Shown here: piece by piece, positions 48,491 through 58,054 of the stretch
Layout of the letters: every line of letters starts with the position of its first letter
Numbering within the stretch: the first letter of the stretch is position 1
Assembly (NCBI GenBank): GCA_016706405.1
Contig: JADJJT010000002.1
Span: forward strand, 124,001 to 188,000
Direction: 5' to 3'
From: Sphingobacteriales bacterium
Lineage (GTDB): Bacteria > Bacteroidota > Bacteroidia > Chitinophagales > UBA2359
Length of the DNA stretch: 64,000 bases
Notes under the pieces: generated by a model
What the model was told of the DNA's origin: nothing
Databases searched by the model: none
Seen by the model: only the letters and a program-made list of their open reading frames with translations
Translations under genes and position numbers: made by a program

Positions 48491-49741
48491 ATGGCAATAA
48501 ATAATCTTTTAGAGCAGTATAAAAGCAAAAAACCGTTAATTATTTTTGAATGGCACGACTTGGAAACGGATGCCGAGGGGTGGGTGGTTATTAACTCGTT
48601 GCGTGGAGGGGCTGCCGGTGGGGGTACCCGTATGCGCAAGGGCTTAAACTGCGAGGAAGTAATTGCCTTGGCAAAAGTAATGGAAATAAAGTTTACCGTT
48701 TCGGGGCCGCCAATTGGTGGGGCAAAGTCGGGCATTAATTTTGACCCCAGCGACCCTCGCCGAGATGAGGTGTTGCGCCGTTGGTTTATGGCCGTTACCC
48801 CTTTGTTGAAACAATATTACGGCACCGGCGGCGACCTTAACGTGGACGAACTAAAACAGGTAATACCCATTACCGAAGATTTTGGCCTTTGGCACCCCCA
48901 AGAGGGCGTAGTAAATGGCCATATAAACCCATCGCGCAGCGGCGATAAAATTAAACTTTTAGGGCAATTGCGGCAGGGCGTGTCAAAAATTATTGAAGAC
49001 GAACGTTTTGCACCCAAGGTAATTAATAAAAAGTTTTGCGTTGCCGACATGATTACCGGATACGGCGTAGCTCAATCCGTAAAACATTATTACCGGCTGT
49101 ACCATAAATCGAGTTTGGTTAATAAACGGGTAATAGTGCAGGGCTGGGGTAATGTTGCCGGCGCGGCGGGTTATTATTTAGCTCAAGAAGGCGCACTTAT
49201 AACAGCTATTGCCGATTTGCACCACGGACTAATTGCCCCAAATGGCCTTAATTTTGCCGAAGTACACGACCTTTTTGTGCGTCGCGACCAAATGAACCTC
49301 TCGCCCATTATGCCCAAAGTTAAACCCGCCGCCGAAGTGCTGCCTTTTATTTGGGATACCCCCTGCGATATTTTTATTCCGGCAGCCGCTTCAAAACTCG
49401 TACAGCGCAGCCATTTAGACCGCATGCTGGCAGCAGGCCTGCAATGTATCTCGTGCGGTGCCAACGACCCATTTGCCGATAATGACCTTGTTTGGGGCGC
49501 AACCAGTCAATACGTTGATGGCCAATGCGCACTAATCCCCGATTTTATAGCAAACTGCGGCATGGCGCGGGTATTTGCCTACCTGATGCAACCAAATGCA
49601 GCTATTAGCGACGAAGCTATTTTTAATGATACAGAACAAACTGTTAGCCGAGCCATAGAAACGATATTTGCTCAAAACCCACAAAATACAGGCTTTAGTG
49701 AAACTGCCTTAAACATAGCCTTAAAAAAATTAGCTAAATAA
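48491..49741 (+). CDS. Glu/Leu/Phe/Val dehydrogenase family protein
   Basis: 416 residues. Seen: the glycine-rich substrate loop LRGGAAGGGTRMRKG, catalytic lysine block GPPIGGAKSGINFDP, the TGGDLNVDE segment, the Rossmann nucleotide loop VQGWGNVAGAAGYYLA, and the C-terminal FIPAAASKLV and IPDFIANCGMA. By family it deaminates an amino acid reversibly with NAD(P). The sequence departs from typical glutamate dehydrogenase in its first domain, so the amino acid is left open. It has its own promoter and is followed by two small lipoprotein genes. Confidence 0.9.
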   Translation: MAINNLLEQYKSKKPLIIFEWHDLETDAEGWVVINSLRGGAAGGGTRMRKGLNCEEVIALAKVMEIKFTVSGPPIGGAKSGINFDPSDPRRDEVLRRWFMAVTPLLKQYYGTGGDLNVDELKQVIPITEDFGLWHPQEGVVNGHINPSRSGDKIKLLGQLRQGVSKIIEDERFAPKVINKKFCVADMITGYGVAQSVKHYYRLYHKSSLVNKRVIVQGWGNVAGAAGYYLAQEGALITAIADLHHGLIAPNGLNFAEVHDLFVRRDQMNLSPIMPKVKPAAEVLPFIWDTPCDIFIPAAASKLVQRSHLDRMLAAGLQCISCGANDPFADNDLVWGATSQYVDGQCALIPDFIANCGMARVFAYLMQPNAAISDEAIFNDTEQTVSRAIETIFAQNPQNTGFSETALNIALKKLAK

Positions 49742-49882
49742 ATACAATAAAACAGCCTTTTTTTCGTTTCTGACGTTTAAACTAAAAACCTTATCGAGAG
49801 TTATTAGTTGTAGTAAGGCGATATTATTGATTTTATAAATTGTATCTTGTCTTATTAACTAATATTAATAACTAATTTTACC

Positions 49883-50053
49883 TTGAAACAAGTTAACAAA
49901 TCTCTTCTTTACTTTTTTTGTTTTACTATTTTTTTAGTATCCTTGTTCGCCTCTGGGTGTAGGGCAAGTAAGCAGGGGCGTTGTAAAGAATGCCCCGAGT
50001 TTACCCAAAAATTCAACTCCCATAATACCCACCACAACATAGCTACAAAGTAA
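49883..50053 (+). CDS. Small Cys-rich lipoprotein 1 (TTG start)
   Basis: 56 residues from a TTG; no ATG is available. A basic start (MKQVNK), a hydrophobic stretch (LLYFFCFTIFLVSLF) and the lipobox ASGC mark a lipoprotein. The mature part is about 31 residues with GRCKECPEF and a His/Asn-rich tail. It shares the C-x(1-2)-CP-x-F signature with the next gene, 78 bases downstream. By inference it is anchored at the cell envelope. Function unknown. It follows the dehydrogenase by 141 bases. Confidence 0.6.
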   Translation: MKQVNKSLLYFFCFTIFLVSLFASGCRASKQGRCKECPEFTQKFNSHNTHHNIATK

Positions 50054-50131
50054 ACCGCTATAAATTAGTAGCCTTAATACGTTGTAATGCTTTTTTAATC
50101 TGTTTTTTAAATATAAACTTGTTTTATAATC

Positions 50132-50311
50132 ATGATAACTAAAAACTGGTGTTTATTACCCACCAAAACCCTATTTGCAAGTTTAGTGCTAATTGTTTTT
50201 TTGAGTTTAACGAGTTGCAAAGTGTTAAAACGCAATAAATGTGACTGCCCTAAATTTTCAGAGCAGCCCACACAAATTGCACAGCCCGTTATTGAAGAGT
50301 ATAACTGTTAA
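50132..50311 (+). CDS. Small Cys-rich lipoprotein 2
   Basis: 59 residues from ATG. Signal helix (TLFASLVLIVFLSL) ends in the lipobox LTSC. The mature part has KCDCPKF, matching KECPEF in the preceding small protein, and ends in a Cys. Both keep the order lipobox-Cys, basic spacer, Cys pair, Pro, Phe. Such tiny KCDCPKF-type lipoproteins are scattered in Bacteroidota and rarely annotated; no role is established as far as I know. Confidence 0.7.
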   Translation: MITKNWCLLPTKTLFASLVLIVFLSLTSCKVLKRNKCDCPKFSEQPTQIAQPVIEEYNC

Positions 50312-50450
50312 ATAAATAAAATCCGGATAATAAACTAAGTGGGTTTATTTGACTTGTAAATTAAGTTTGCTCTTTCTTAACACCGCATCTTTCTTCCTCC
50401 GGATAAATGAATGAATGAGCGAGTGAACTGCAGTGCTAAACAACTCTTTT

Positions 50451-51170
50451 TTATAGTTGCCCACTGCGCATTTGTTTTATCAGCACTTCGTAAAGCGGTA
50501 AAATACTTTGAGCAGCTAATTTAAGGTCGGTACTTCTGTTTTCGTATAAAAGTTCGTAGTAATCTTGTACAATATCGCCTTGCTGTTCGCGGTTAAAGGC
50601 GGCAAATGGTTTGCCTTGTTGTAAACCGGCGTAGCCGCCATAATTGTAGCCAAGTGTGTGTTGCGCATAGGTAGCTTCAATTAAATACACACTACCCAAT
50701 TTATACATTTGATACACATGTATAAGCTCGTGAATTAGCCAGCTCATATCGCTGTTGCCAGGGGTGCAATTTAAGGGTCGGGTAAAATTGATGGTATAAA
50801 ACAGGCAAAGCCCTAATTGATGGCTGCCCCTGAAAAAAGCCCCTGTTTTAGCTAAAACAGAGTATTCGTCAATGCGTATTTGCTGCCAGGGCAAGGTGTT
50901 TGAGCCGTAAACTAATTGCGCCTCGTGCAGTTCAAGGGGGGTTAAATGGCGGGTTTGGCGTTTAAATAATTGCCAAAATGCCTGGTTTAACTCTACCCAC
51001 CCTAAAATATCAAGTAATTTGCACAAAAAACCACCCATCCACAATAAAGGCACAACCCATAATTTATGCAGCGGTAAAGTAGCAGGTGCTACGGGTAAAA
51101 CAGTAAAATGCTTTGCAAACCTCAGTAGGCGTACGGGTAATTGCCCCCGCCAAGTAGTATTAATTCGCAT
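50451..51170 (-). CDS. HExxH-containing putative metallopeptidase-like protein
   Basis: 239 residues from the Met of MRINTTWRG. The middle reads LTPLELHEAQLVYG, then IDEYSVL, and LIHELIHVYQMYKLG, an HExxH motif in a setting like the DUF4157/Vgr-related zinc-peptidase-like proteins (LTPxE ... HExxHVxQ). Near the end are NREQQGDIVQDYY, a possible third ligand, and a helical tail. There is one hydrophobic stretch (VVPLLWMGGFLCKLL) near residue 45. No signal peptide and no toxin, Rhs or eCIS genes adjoin it. The peptidase role is inference from the motif. Confidence 0.55.
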   Translation of the reverse strand: MRINTTWRGQLPVRLLRFAKHFTVLPVAPATLPLHKLWVVPLLWMGGFLCKLLDILGWVELNQAFWQLFKRQTRHLTPLELHEAQLVYGSNTLPWQQIRIDEYSVLAKTGAFFRGSHQLGLCLFYTINFTRPLNCTPGNSDMSWLIHELIHVYQMYKLGSVYLIEATYAQHTLGYNYGGYAGLQQGKPFAAFNREQQGDIVQDYYELLYENRSTDLKLAAQSILPLYEVLIKQMRSGQL

Positions 51171-51332
51171 ATTGACACTTAATAACGAGCAGAAAGAAAA
51201 AGAAATACGCAATACAAGGCCAAATATCCGGAGAAATTGACAATAGCCCGTTTAAATAAAGTTAAGACAAGTATTACGATTGTAAATTCATAAAAAACTT
51301 AACGACTTATTTATTAGTTGTTATTGGTTTTG

Positions 51333-51340
51333 TATCTTTA
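51333..51340 (+). promoter_or_regulatory. -7 promoter box (TATCTTTA) for the lipoprotein at 51377
   Basis: TATCTTTA, one base off TAnnTTTG, 37 bases before the ATG. Confidence 0.45.
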
Positions 51341-51376
51341 CATCTTAATTATTCTGCTCGATTTATTTTAGATGCA

Positions 51377-52366
51377 ATGCGTTCTTATTTTGAAACTCAG
51401 TTTTTATTGTTTGGTTTTTTATTAGTGATACTAAGTTTTGTAACACTAACCGGATGCGACTCGAAAAATTCAAAAAAATCATCCGGCAATAAAAGTAGTG
51501 CCTCTTCCGGAAAAATAAAATGGGTTTACACAGACGATGTTTGTACTACTGTCTCGCCGTTTGTGTCGCAAACAAATATAGATCCTAATCATTACGCTTT
51601 TAGTACCTCGAACAAAAAAAAGATGGGCTTAACTTTGGTGCCGATTAACCCCGATGGCACAACCAACGACAAGGCCGCTTACCAGCACCCAAGTTGGAGG
51701 AAGGCCGGTTGGTTGTCGAAAATTGCCTTTGATAAGCAAGGCAATGTTTATGTAGTGCCCACGCCGCGCGTTAATATTTTAGAGAACCCGCTCGAAAAAC
51801 AAAACACAATATATATTGTAGATGGCAAAACTGGCGAAATGAGTACATTTTTAGCCCTACCAATGCCAGATACCCCTCATGTGCAAAACCCTTATGGCTT
51901 GGTAGCGCTTACTTATTCGTGTACCAATAATATTATGTATGCCTCGTCAATTGCCGGCTCAACCCGAAACGAAGAGAAAGGGGTTATTTATAGTATTGAT
52001 GTTGGTGCAAAAAAAGTAATCGACCAACTTTCGGGAATTGATGCAATGGGCATACGTGTAACTGCATTTACCGGAGAAAGAAGACTTTATTTTGGCAAAA
52101 TACGTGCCTCCGGAATATGGTCAGTAGGTGTAAATCCAAACGGTACTTTTGCTGACGACCCCCGCTTTGAAGTATCGCTGGCCGATGCAGGCCCACGCGG
52201 AGACGACATAGCCCGCGAAATAAAAATAAACCAAAAAGGCGAAATGACAGTGTATGGCGTTGAGTTTCAGTATAATTTAATTGCCCCCACCGAAAAACAG
52301 GAAACACTTTATACCTTAATTTACGACCATCAGTTAAAAAAATGGCAGTTGCAGCCTTTTCTTTAA
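51377..52366 (+). CDS. Propeller-like lipoprotein, hypothetical
   Basis: 329 residues. Signal helix (FLLFGFLLVILSFVTLTGC) ends in the lipobox LTGC, followed by a Ser/Lys-rich linker. The rest shows repeated strands of an SMP-30/NHL-like propeller (WLSKIAFDKQGNVYVVPTP, NTIYIVDGKTGEMSTFLALP, NNIMYASSIAG, GVIYSIDVGAKKVIDQLSG, GRRLYFGKI-like). It stands alone between the HExxH gene and TlpA, and converges on the latter. By inference it is anchored in the envelope. No enzymatic residues could be fixed. Confidence 0.6.
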   Translation: MRSYFETQFLLFGFLLVILSFVTLTGCDSKNSKKSSGNKSSASSGKIKWVYTDDVCTTVSPFVSQTNIDPNHYAFSTSNKKKMGLTLVPINPDGTTNDKAAYQHPSWRKAGWLSKIAFDKQGNVYVVPTPRVNILENPLEKQNTIYIVDGKTGEMSTFLALPMPDTPHVQNPYGLVALTYSCTNNIMYASSIAGSTRNEEKGVIYSIDVGAKKVIDQLSGIDAMGIRVTAFTGERRLYFGKIRASGIWSVGVNPNGTFADDPRFEVSLADAGPRGDDIAREIKINQKGEMTVYGVEFQYNLIAPTEKQETLYTLIYDHQLKKWQLQPFL

Positions 52367-52419
52367 ACTTTTTTTAAAAACTGCTTGATTCCAGCTAACA
52401 CCAAGCTTAAAATAAAAAA

Positions 52420-52455
52420 CCAGACCGCACAACTTAAATTAATCAGGCAGTCTGG
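52420..52455. terminator. Probable bidirectional hairpin between convergent genes
   Basis: CCAGACCGC (52420-52428) can pair with GCAGTCTGG (52447-52455), one mismatch, between the lipoprotein (+) and TlpA-like (-) genes. Tails are A/T-rich but not uniform. Confidence 0.5.
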
Positions 52456-52483
52456 CTTATTGCTTTAATTAGCTATTTTTTTC

Positions 52484-53056
52484 TTATTTTTCGGTGGCTT
52501 TGTCAGGGTTTGCGGTTTCATGGTAGGCCTTAATTGCCTCTTCTAAATGGTCTTCGTCTCCTTCAACATATCCGGAATGTTCGAATATAATTTTGCCGTT
52601 TTCATTTACTAAAATAGTGTGCGGTACACTTTGTGCATTGATGGCTCGTTTAAAATCTTCGTTCACATCTAACAGAACTTCGTAAGTCCATCTTTCGGCA
52701 TCAACCAAGGGCTTAACACGTGCCGAACTGCGGGCATCGTCAGTACTTACCGCTACTAATTTAACGCCGTAGTCGGTTTGCCAGTCATCGTAAACCTCGG
52801 CAATATTGCGAAGCTCTTTTTTGCAGGGGGCGCACCAGGTAGCCCAAAAGCTAAAAATGGTGAGCCGGCCGGGTTGGGCGTAATTTTGAGCAATATTTAC
52901 TTTTTGACCATCGGTATTGGCCAATTCAATATTGGGTAATTGATTGGCAGCGGCGGTGGGTGTTTCAGTGGCTTGAGTAGTTTGGGCTTTGACAGGGTTT
53001 ATGGTGGCAAAACCAATAAACAATAAAGCAAAGGCGGCTAAACGAAAAAAGATCAT
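52484..53056 (-). CDS. TlpA-family thioredoxin-like disulfide reductase
   Basis: 190 residues. Signal peptide (MIFFRLAAFALLFIGFATINPVKAQ) followed by a thioredoxin fold with FWATWCAPCKKEL (Cys75, Cys78), the insertion typical of TlpA, VPHTILVNENG with the cis-Pro, and a helix with EDHLEEAIKAY. By family it is a periplasmic reductant, often for cytochrome c maturation or for other exported thiol proteins. It is divergent from the DUF6029-Omp28 pair, which often travels with TlpA-type proteins in this phylum. Confidence 0.9.
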   Translation of the reverse strand: MIFFRLAAFALLFIGFATINPVKAQTTQATETPTAAANQLPNIELANTDGQKVNIAQNYAQPGRLTIFSFWATWCAPCKKELRNIAEVYDDWQTDYGVKLVAVSTDDARSSARVKPLVDAERWTYEVLLDVNEDFKRAINAQSVPHTILVNENGKIIFEHSGYVEGDEDHLEEAIKAYHETANPDKATEK

Positions 53057-53368
53057 AAATTAAATAAAATATTATGTTTTTGTGTTTTAAATAGGTGGCT
53101 AATTCATGGAGAGTTGGCTTGATTGGTATATAAAACTTGTTAGCATATTAACTTTTCAAAAAGTAAAAATAGGTAGGCGTGTTTGTTGAGCAAAAACAAA
53201 GAACAAAGATAAAGCCATCTGGGTAAAAATTCCGGATATAATACCCCGGAAAGAAATTTCATTACAATTTTGCCATTTTTTAACAAAATCCGGATAATAA
53301 ATTCTATATTTCGCCCCATAACCCAAACGCTTTTAATCCTGTTTGTTTTAGACGCTTTACTTTTGTTT
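53057..53368. other. Intergenic region between divergent TlpA-like and DUF6029 genes
   Basis: 312 bases. It holds two TCCGGA sites (about 53231 and 53289) and a reverse-strand -7 box. An in-frame extension of the downstream gene covers part of it, but the signal peptide favours the later start. Confidence 0.55.
53204..53211 (-). promoter_or_regulatory. Possible -7 box (TATCTTTG) for the TlpA-like gene
   Basis: TATCTTTG in the gene direction, 148 bases before its start; the long leader makes it less certain. Confidence 0.35.
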
Positions 53369-55024
53369 ATGTTTAAGACCCAAATTCAATTTCAAAAAAA
53401 ATGGGCAGTATTATGGAACTGCTTATTGCTTGGAGGAAGTTTATTATTGCCCTTTCATCCGGTTGTAGCGCAAGACAAAGCCCAATTTTCGGGCGATTTG
53501 CAAAGCAACACAAAATTTTTTATTGCTGATAGTGCCCGCGGCGCAGTTAATGTTCCATTTTACGATTATTTATTTTTTGGCTCCGAAAACTGGCTCAACT
53601 TAAATTGCCGCGTTCAGGGCTACGAAATTGGTGCACGGTTCGACTTTTTTCAAAATACCAATATTTTTTCACCTACGGTGGCCTATAGTGGGCAGGGTAT
53701 AGGTCGTTGGTATGTATCAAAACATATTGAAAATTTTAGTATTACCGCCGGCCATTTTTACGACCAATACGCCACCGGCCATATTTTTAGAGCCTACGAA
53801 GCCAGACCATTAGGCATTGATCAAGCTATTTTAGGCGTAAACTTGGGCTATAAATTTAATAATCATCTTAATGCCAGGGCTTCTTCGGGCGTCGAAAAAA
53901 ATATTTTTACCACCTACCGCCCTGTGCTTAAAGGAGGTAATTTAGAAGGCAACTGGACAATAAAAAAGGCCAGTATTATACCCGGCATCGCCTACCTTGG
54001 CCGCACCATTGACAACGAAACCATGTTAAGTATAGCCAGCGAAATTAACAGCTATCCGTTAGCCGACCGCTTTGTACCCAAATACAATACCAACGCGGTA
54101 GCACTTTACAATACGTTAAGCGTAGGCAATATTAGCTGGTATATAGAAGGGGCGTATAAAGGCGAAGATGTAATACGCAATACCGCAGGCAGACTAAAAA
54201 ACCCAAGCAACGGCTATGTGCTAATGAGTAGTTTGTCGTGGTCGCGCAAGGGGTTGGGTATAGTTGTGCAAGGCCGGCGCAACAAAAATTTTGATCTGCG
54301 CACCTCGCCGCAACAAACCTTTACCAAAGGGCTTATTAATTTTATGCCGCCTTTGGCACGGCAAAATGCCTATCGTTTAGCTGGGCGCTACAATGCTGCC
54401 ACCCAACCATTAGGCGAAATGGCATTTCAGGCCGAAATTACCTACTCGCCTAAACGCAGCTTAATTTTTACCTTTAATGCCACTAATATAACGAACCCAG
54501 ACGATACGTTGCTGTTTAGAGAAATATACCTCGATGCTACCATAAAACCTAAAGGAAAATCATACAAAGGTACTATTGGCATACAAGCCGTTGACTATAA
54601 CCAATTTGTATTTGAACAAAAAGGTAAATTTGTAAACACCTTTACACCCTTTGCCGAATTTGTGTATAAGTTTACCAAAAAACAATCGTTAAAAACCGAA
54701 CTATCGTACATGTTTACCGAGCGCAACCGCCGCCTTTTGGGCAAAAAAGATGCACCCTACGAACAAGACAAAGGCGACTGGTTTTGGGTGCTGGCCGAGT
54801 ATAGTATAGCTCCGGCATGGTCGTTTGCTTTATCAGATTTATATAATATTGACCCCGACCATAATTTACACTACCCTTCTATTTTTGTTTCGTACACTCG
54901 CAGGGCCAGCCGGTTTGCATTAAGCTACGTGAAACAACCAGCAGGGGTAGTTTGCACCGGTGGGGTTTGCCGCTACGAACCTGCATTTAGCGGCGTAAAA
55001 CTCGATATTACCACTAGCTTTTAA
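53369..55024 (+). CDS. DUF6029 family outer-membrane protein
   Basis: 551 residues from the ATG giving MFKTQIQFQKKW, which opens a signal peptide (LWNCLLLGGSLLLPFHPVVAQ); 33 further in-frame codons upstream look non-coding. The start of the mature protein (FSGDLQSNTKFF, FYDYLFFGSENWLNLN) and the body (GIGRWYVSKHIENFSITAGHFYDQYATGHIFRAYE, LGIDQAILGVNLGYKF) match the Bacteroidota DUF6029 family, a large beta-barrel. The end LDITTSF closes the barrel with Phe. It is 31 bases upstream of the Omp28-like gene, so the two are cotranscribed. Function is not known; proximity to thioredoxin-like proteins suggests an envelope redox or assembly role. Confidence 0.82.
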   Translation: MFKTQIQFQKKWAVLWNCLLLGGSLLLPFHPVVAQDKAQFSGDLQSNTKFFIADSARGAVNVPFYDYLFFGSENWLNLNCRVQGYEIGARFDFFQNTNIFSPTVAYSGQGIGRWYVSKHIENFSITAGHFYDQYATGHIFRAYEARPLGIDQAILGVNLGYKFNNHLNARASSGVEKNIFTTYRPVLKGGNLEGNWTIKKASIIPGIAYLGRTIDNETMLSIASEINSYPLADRFVPKYNTNAVALYNTLSVGNISWYIEGAYKGEDVIRNTAGRLKNPSNGYVLMSSLSWSRKGLGIVVQGRRNKNFDLRTSPQQTFTKGLINFMPPLARQNAYRLAGRYNAATQPLGEMAFQAEITYSPKRSLIFTFNATNITNPDDTLLFREIYLDATIKPKGKSYKGTIGIQAVDYNQFVFEQKGKFVNTFTPFAEFVYKFTKKQSLKTELSYMFTERNRRLLGKKDAPYEQDKGDWFWVLAEYSIAPAWSFALSDLYNIDPDHNLHYPSIFVSYTRRASRFALSYVKQPAGVVCTGGVCRYEPAFSGVKLDITTSF

Positions 55025-55055
55025 AAATAACAACAATAACTAATTAGTACGATGT

Positions 55056-55988
55056 ATGTTTAAAAAAATATTTCCGATAATAATATCATTTTTTGCCATT
55101 TTTGCCTTAATTGCTTTTACCACTATTTTGCCCGGATGTGGCGATGAAAAAGGGCCATACATAAACTTTGACCCCGACACAGGTGATGGTGGTAATAATG
55201 GTGGCAAATTTGAAAAGATATTTAAAGATACTACGTTTATTGGGCAAATTCCAATTGATACTCCGGATAAAGTAGTACTGATTGAAGAGTTCACCGGATT
55301 TAAATGCCCCAACTGCCCTAAAGGTGCCGAGGTTATAGCGCAACTCGAAGACCAATATCCAAACAAAATTGCTGCTATTAGTATTCACGCCGGCTTTTTT
55401 GCCGAAAACCCAAATATTGGCAACGGCGACCCCGAATTTAGAACACCCGAAGGCAACTATTTAAACGATGCTTTATTGCTACCCGAAGGCTACCCCTCGG
55501 CAGCCATTGACCGCCTTAATCAAGATGGGCAACTTACCAACCCCAACTACAATAGCTGGGGAGGTGTAGTAATGCCACGACTAAGCACCACGCCGCCCGC
55601 ATTTGTACACACCTACAGCACCTACGATTCTATTACACGCCTGCTAACTGCTTATGTGCAAGTACGCTTTAAAGAAACCGTAGCCGACCCTGTTCAAATT
55701 AGCCTAACCCTTACCGAAAGTGGTATGGTAGCCAACCAAACACAACCCGACAATAGCATTAAAACCGACTATGTACATAAACATGTACTGCGCAAAATGC
55801 TAACTAATGCAGAGGGTACCCCCTTGTCTGCCTCCGACCAAACTGCTGGCCGTATAGTGGTGCGCAAATTTACCTACACTTTACCTAATACTTTTAATGC
55901 TAAAAATTGTCATTTAGTTGCTTTTGCCCATTATAACGGTGCCACTAAAGAGGTAATACAAGCCGCTAACGGGCATATTGGCGAATAA
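55056..55988 (+). CDS. Omp28-related thioredoxin-like lipoprotein
   Basis: 310 residues. The signal ends with lipobox LPGC (Cys28), then an acidic Gly/Asn linker. A thioredoxin-like core follows: VVLIEEFTGFKCPNCPKG with the CPNC pair (Cys84, Cys87), YPNKIAAISIHAG, LPEGYPSAAIDR, then a C-terminal Ig-like half (VQVRFKETVADPVQISLTLTES). This is the layout of Omp28-related outer-membrane lipoproteins first known from Porphyromonas. It is in an operon with the DUF6029 barrel. A role in disulfide handling at the outer membrane is inferred from the CxxC, not shown. Confidence 0.85.
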   Translation: MFKKIFPIIISFFAIFALIAFTTILPGCGDEKGPYINFDPDTGDGGNNGGKFEKIFKDTTFIGQIPIDTPDKVVLIEEFTGFKCPNCPKGAEVIAQLEDQYPNKIAAISIHAGFFAENPNIGNGDPEFRTPEGNYLNDALLLPEGYPSAAIDRLNQDGQLTNPNYNSWGGVVMPRLSTTPPAFVHTYSTYDSITRLLTAYVQVRFKETVADPVQISLTLTESGMVANQTQPDNSIKTDYVHKHVLRKMLTNAEGTPLSASDQTAGRIVVRKFTYTLPNTFNAKNCHLVAFAHYNGATKEVIQAANGHIGE

Positions 55989-56051
55989 ACACAAGCAAAC
56001 CTGCCATTTTAATACCAATTGCGTTGCTAAAATTGAGTGTTTTATAATATT

Positions 56052-56513
56052 TTATAAATTATGGGGGCCTAAATTTTTAATAATGGCCTCGCAACCTTGC
56101 TTAATTAATTGCCACGCCTGTTCAAACTGGTTGTTATAGTAGGGGTCAGGGACAATTATATTGTGCTGCGGCCAAACAAAATTGAGCAAAAAATCAACTT
56201 TTGCCTTGTGTTCGGGTGTTTGAGCTTTATTAATTACGGCCCTATAATTTTCGGTATCCATTACTAAAATATAGTCAAACTGATTAAAATGGATGGGTTT
56301 AAAATGGCGCGCCACATGACCTTGTAAGTCAATACCGTTTTTGCGGGCTTGTGCTATTGCGCGGCTATCGGCGGGGCATCCCAAATCCCAGGTATCGGTG
56401 GCAGCGCTGGCAATATGCCATAGCAGTGCTTGTTGCTGGCAAAGGTGCTTTAGCAATCCCTCGGCCATTGGCGAGCGGCAAATATTGCCTTTACAAACCA
56501 TTAAAATACGCAT
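56052..56513 (-). CDS. Low-molecular-weight protein-tyrosine phosphatase
   Basis: 153 residues from the Met of [15 protein letters not shown], which is the conserved N-terminus. The P-loop CKGNICRS (Cys7, Arg13) and the general-acid loop VPDPYY are present. By family it removes phosphate from tyrosine residues, in bacteria often of envelope polysaccharide kinases. The start overlaps the glpK stop by about 13 bases, so translation is coupled. No tyrosine kinase is in the window. Confidence 0.92.
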   Translation of the reverse strand: MRILMVCKGNICRSPMAEGLLKHLCQQQALLWHIASAATDTWDLGCPADSRAIAQARKNGIDLQGHVARHFKPIHFNQFDYILVMDTENYRAVINKAQTPEHKAKVDFLLNFVWPQHNIIVPDPYYNNQFEQAWQLIKQGCEAIIKNLGPHNL

Positions 56514-58012
56514 TGTTTTATAGCTTTTTGCCATCCTTCGTAAAGTTGGGTTTTTTGTTCGTTTGGCATTCTCGGATAAAATATTTGTAGCTGTTGGTTG
56601 GTTTCAAAGGTGTTTGTTTCAAAAAAATTGCCCAAGGCATATCCGGCCAATAGTGCAGCACCAAAGGCTGTGGCTTCAATAACTGCAGGCCGCAACACAG
56701 GCACGCCCAATATATCGGCCTGAAACTGCATTAAAAAATTATTAGCAGTTGCGCCGCCATCAACACGCAAGGCCTCGAGGGTAATTTTGGCATCGGCTTG
56801 CATAGCTTCTAACACATCGCGGGTTTGGTAGGCGATACTTTCGAGGGTTGCCCTAATAATATGGGCTTTTGTGGTGCCGCGGGTAAGTCCAAACATGGCA
56901 CCGCGTGCGTACATGTTCCAATGCGGAGCACCTAATCCGGCAAATGCGGGCACAACATAAACACCTAAGGTATCGGGTACTTGATTGGCGTAAAATTCGG
57001 TTTCGGCGGCATGGTTAATTAAGCCAAGCCCATCGCGTAGCCATTGAACTGCTGCCCCTGCTACAAACACACTGCCTTCTAAGGCGTACTGTGGGGGGGC
57101 GTTAGAAATCTGCCAGGCAACAGTTGTTAGCAGGCCTTGTTGCGAGGTAACTAACTGGGTGCCAGTATTTAACAACATAAAACAACCGGTGCCATAAGTA
57201 TTTTTAGCCATTCCGGATTGGTAACATTGTTGACCAAAAAGGGCCGCTTGCTGGTCTCCGGCAATACCCATAATGGGCAAACTTACCCCACCAAACCAGC
57301 TTGGGTGTGTGCTGCCATAACGAGTAGCACTTGATGATGGAAATACCTGTGGCAAAATGGTTTCCGGAATTTGTAAAGCTCGCAGCATTGTTTCGTCCCA
57401 TTCCATTTTCCGGATATTGTACAACATGGTACGCGAAGCATTGCTAACGTCTGTAGCATGAATTTTTCCTTTCGTTAAGTTCCACAACAACCATGTATCA
57501 ACGGTTCCAAATTTTATTGCTCCGGATTCTGCTTTTGCCTGTGCCTCCGGAATATGTTGGAGCAGCCATGCTAATTTCGTTCCCGAAAAATAAGCATCCG
57601 GAATTAAACCCGTTTCTTGCCGGATATATTCAGTTAAGCCATTGGTCACTAACTGCTCGCAAAGGGGGGTAGTGCGCTTATCTTGCCAAACAATGGCATT
57701 GTAAAGAGGTTGGCCGGTATGGGCATCCCAAATTAAAGTTGTTTCGCGTTGGTTGGTTATGCCAATAGCAGCAATTTGTGTTGGTTTAATACCTGTTTGC
57801 TGTAATACGTTTTGTGCTACGGTAAGCTGTGTTTGCCAAATTTCGTGAGGGTCGTGTTCTACCCAGCCCGGTTGGGGGAAAATTTGGGTAAAATTTTGCT
57901 GGGCTATGCCTACTATTTGTCCTTGTGCGTCAAAAATTAAAGCCCTTGAGCTGGTAGTGCCTTGGTCGAGGGCTAAAATATACTTTTGGGTGGTTGTTGC
58001 AATATTTTGCAT
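56501..58012 (-). CDS. glpK: Glycerol kinase
   Basis: 503 residues from the Met of [24 protein letters not shown]. It phosphorylates glycerol to glycerol-3-phosphate with ATP. Seen: the phosphate-1 loop [15 protein letters not shown], the substrate block [25 protein letters not shown], phosphate-2 [13 protein letters not shown], and the adenosine motif [19 protein letters not shown]. No glpF or glpD neighbour. Own -7 box 43 bases upstream; downstream it overlaps the phosphatase gene. Confidence 0.96.
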   Translation of the reverse strand: MQNIATTTQKYILALDQGTTSSRALIFDAQGQIVGIAQQNFTQIFPQPGWVEHDPHEIWQTQLTVAQNVLQQTGIKPTQIAAIGITNQRETTLIWDAHTGQPLYNAIVWQDKRTTPLCEQLVTNGLTEYIRQETGLIPDAYFSGTKLAWLLQHIPEAQAKAESGAIKFGTVDTWLLWNLTKGKIHATDVSNASRTMLYNIRKMEWDETMLRALQIPETILPQVFPSSSATRYGSTHPSWFGGVSLPIMGIAGDQQAALFGQQCYQSGMAKNTYGTGCFMLLNTGTQLVTSQQGLLTTVAWQISNAPPQYALEGSVFVAGAAVQWLRDGLGLINHAAETEFYANQVPDTLGVYVVPAFAGLGAPHWNMYARGAMFGLTRGTTKAHIIRATLESIAYQTRDVLEAMQADAKITLEALRVDGGATANNFLMQFQADILGVPVLRPAVIEATAFGAALLAGYALGNFFETNTFETNQQLQIFYPRMPNEQKTQLYEGWQKAIKQCVF

Positions 58013-58054
58013 AAACAAAAACAAACAATATAAGTAGGGCAAATTTGGTTTGTG

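Noticed and set aside
53270..53368. Upstream start of the DUF6029 gene
   Set aside because: It would put a second hydrophobic segment before the signal peptide; the Met at 53369 gives a single normal signal.
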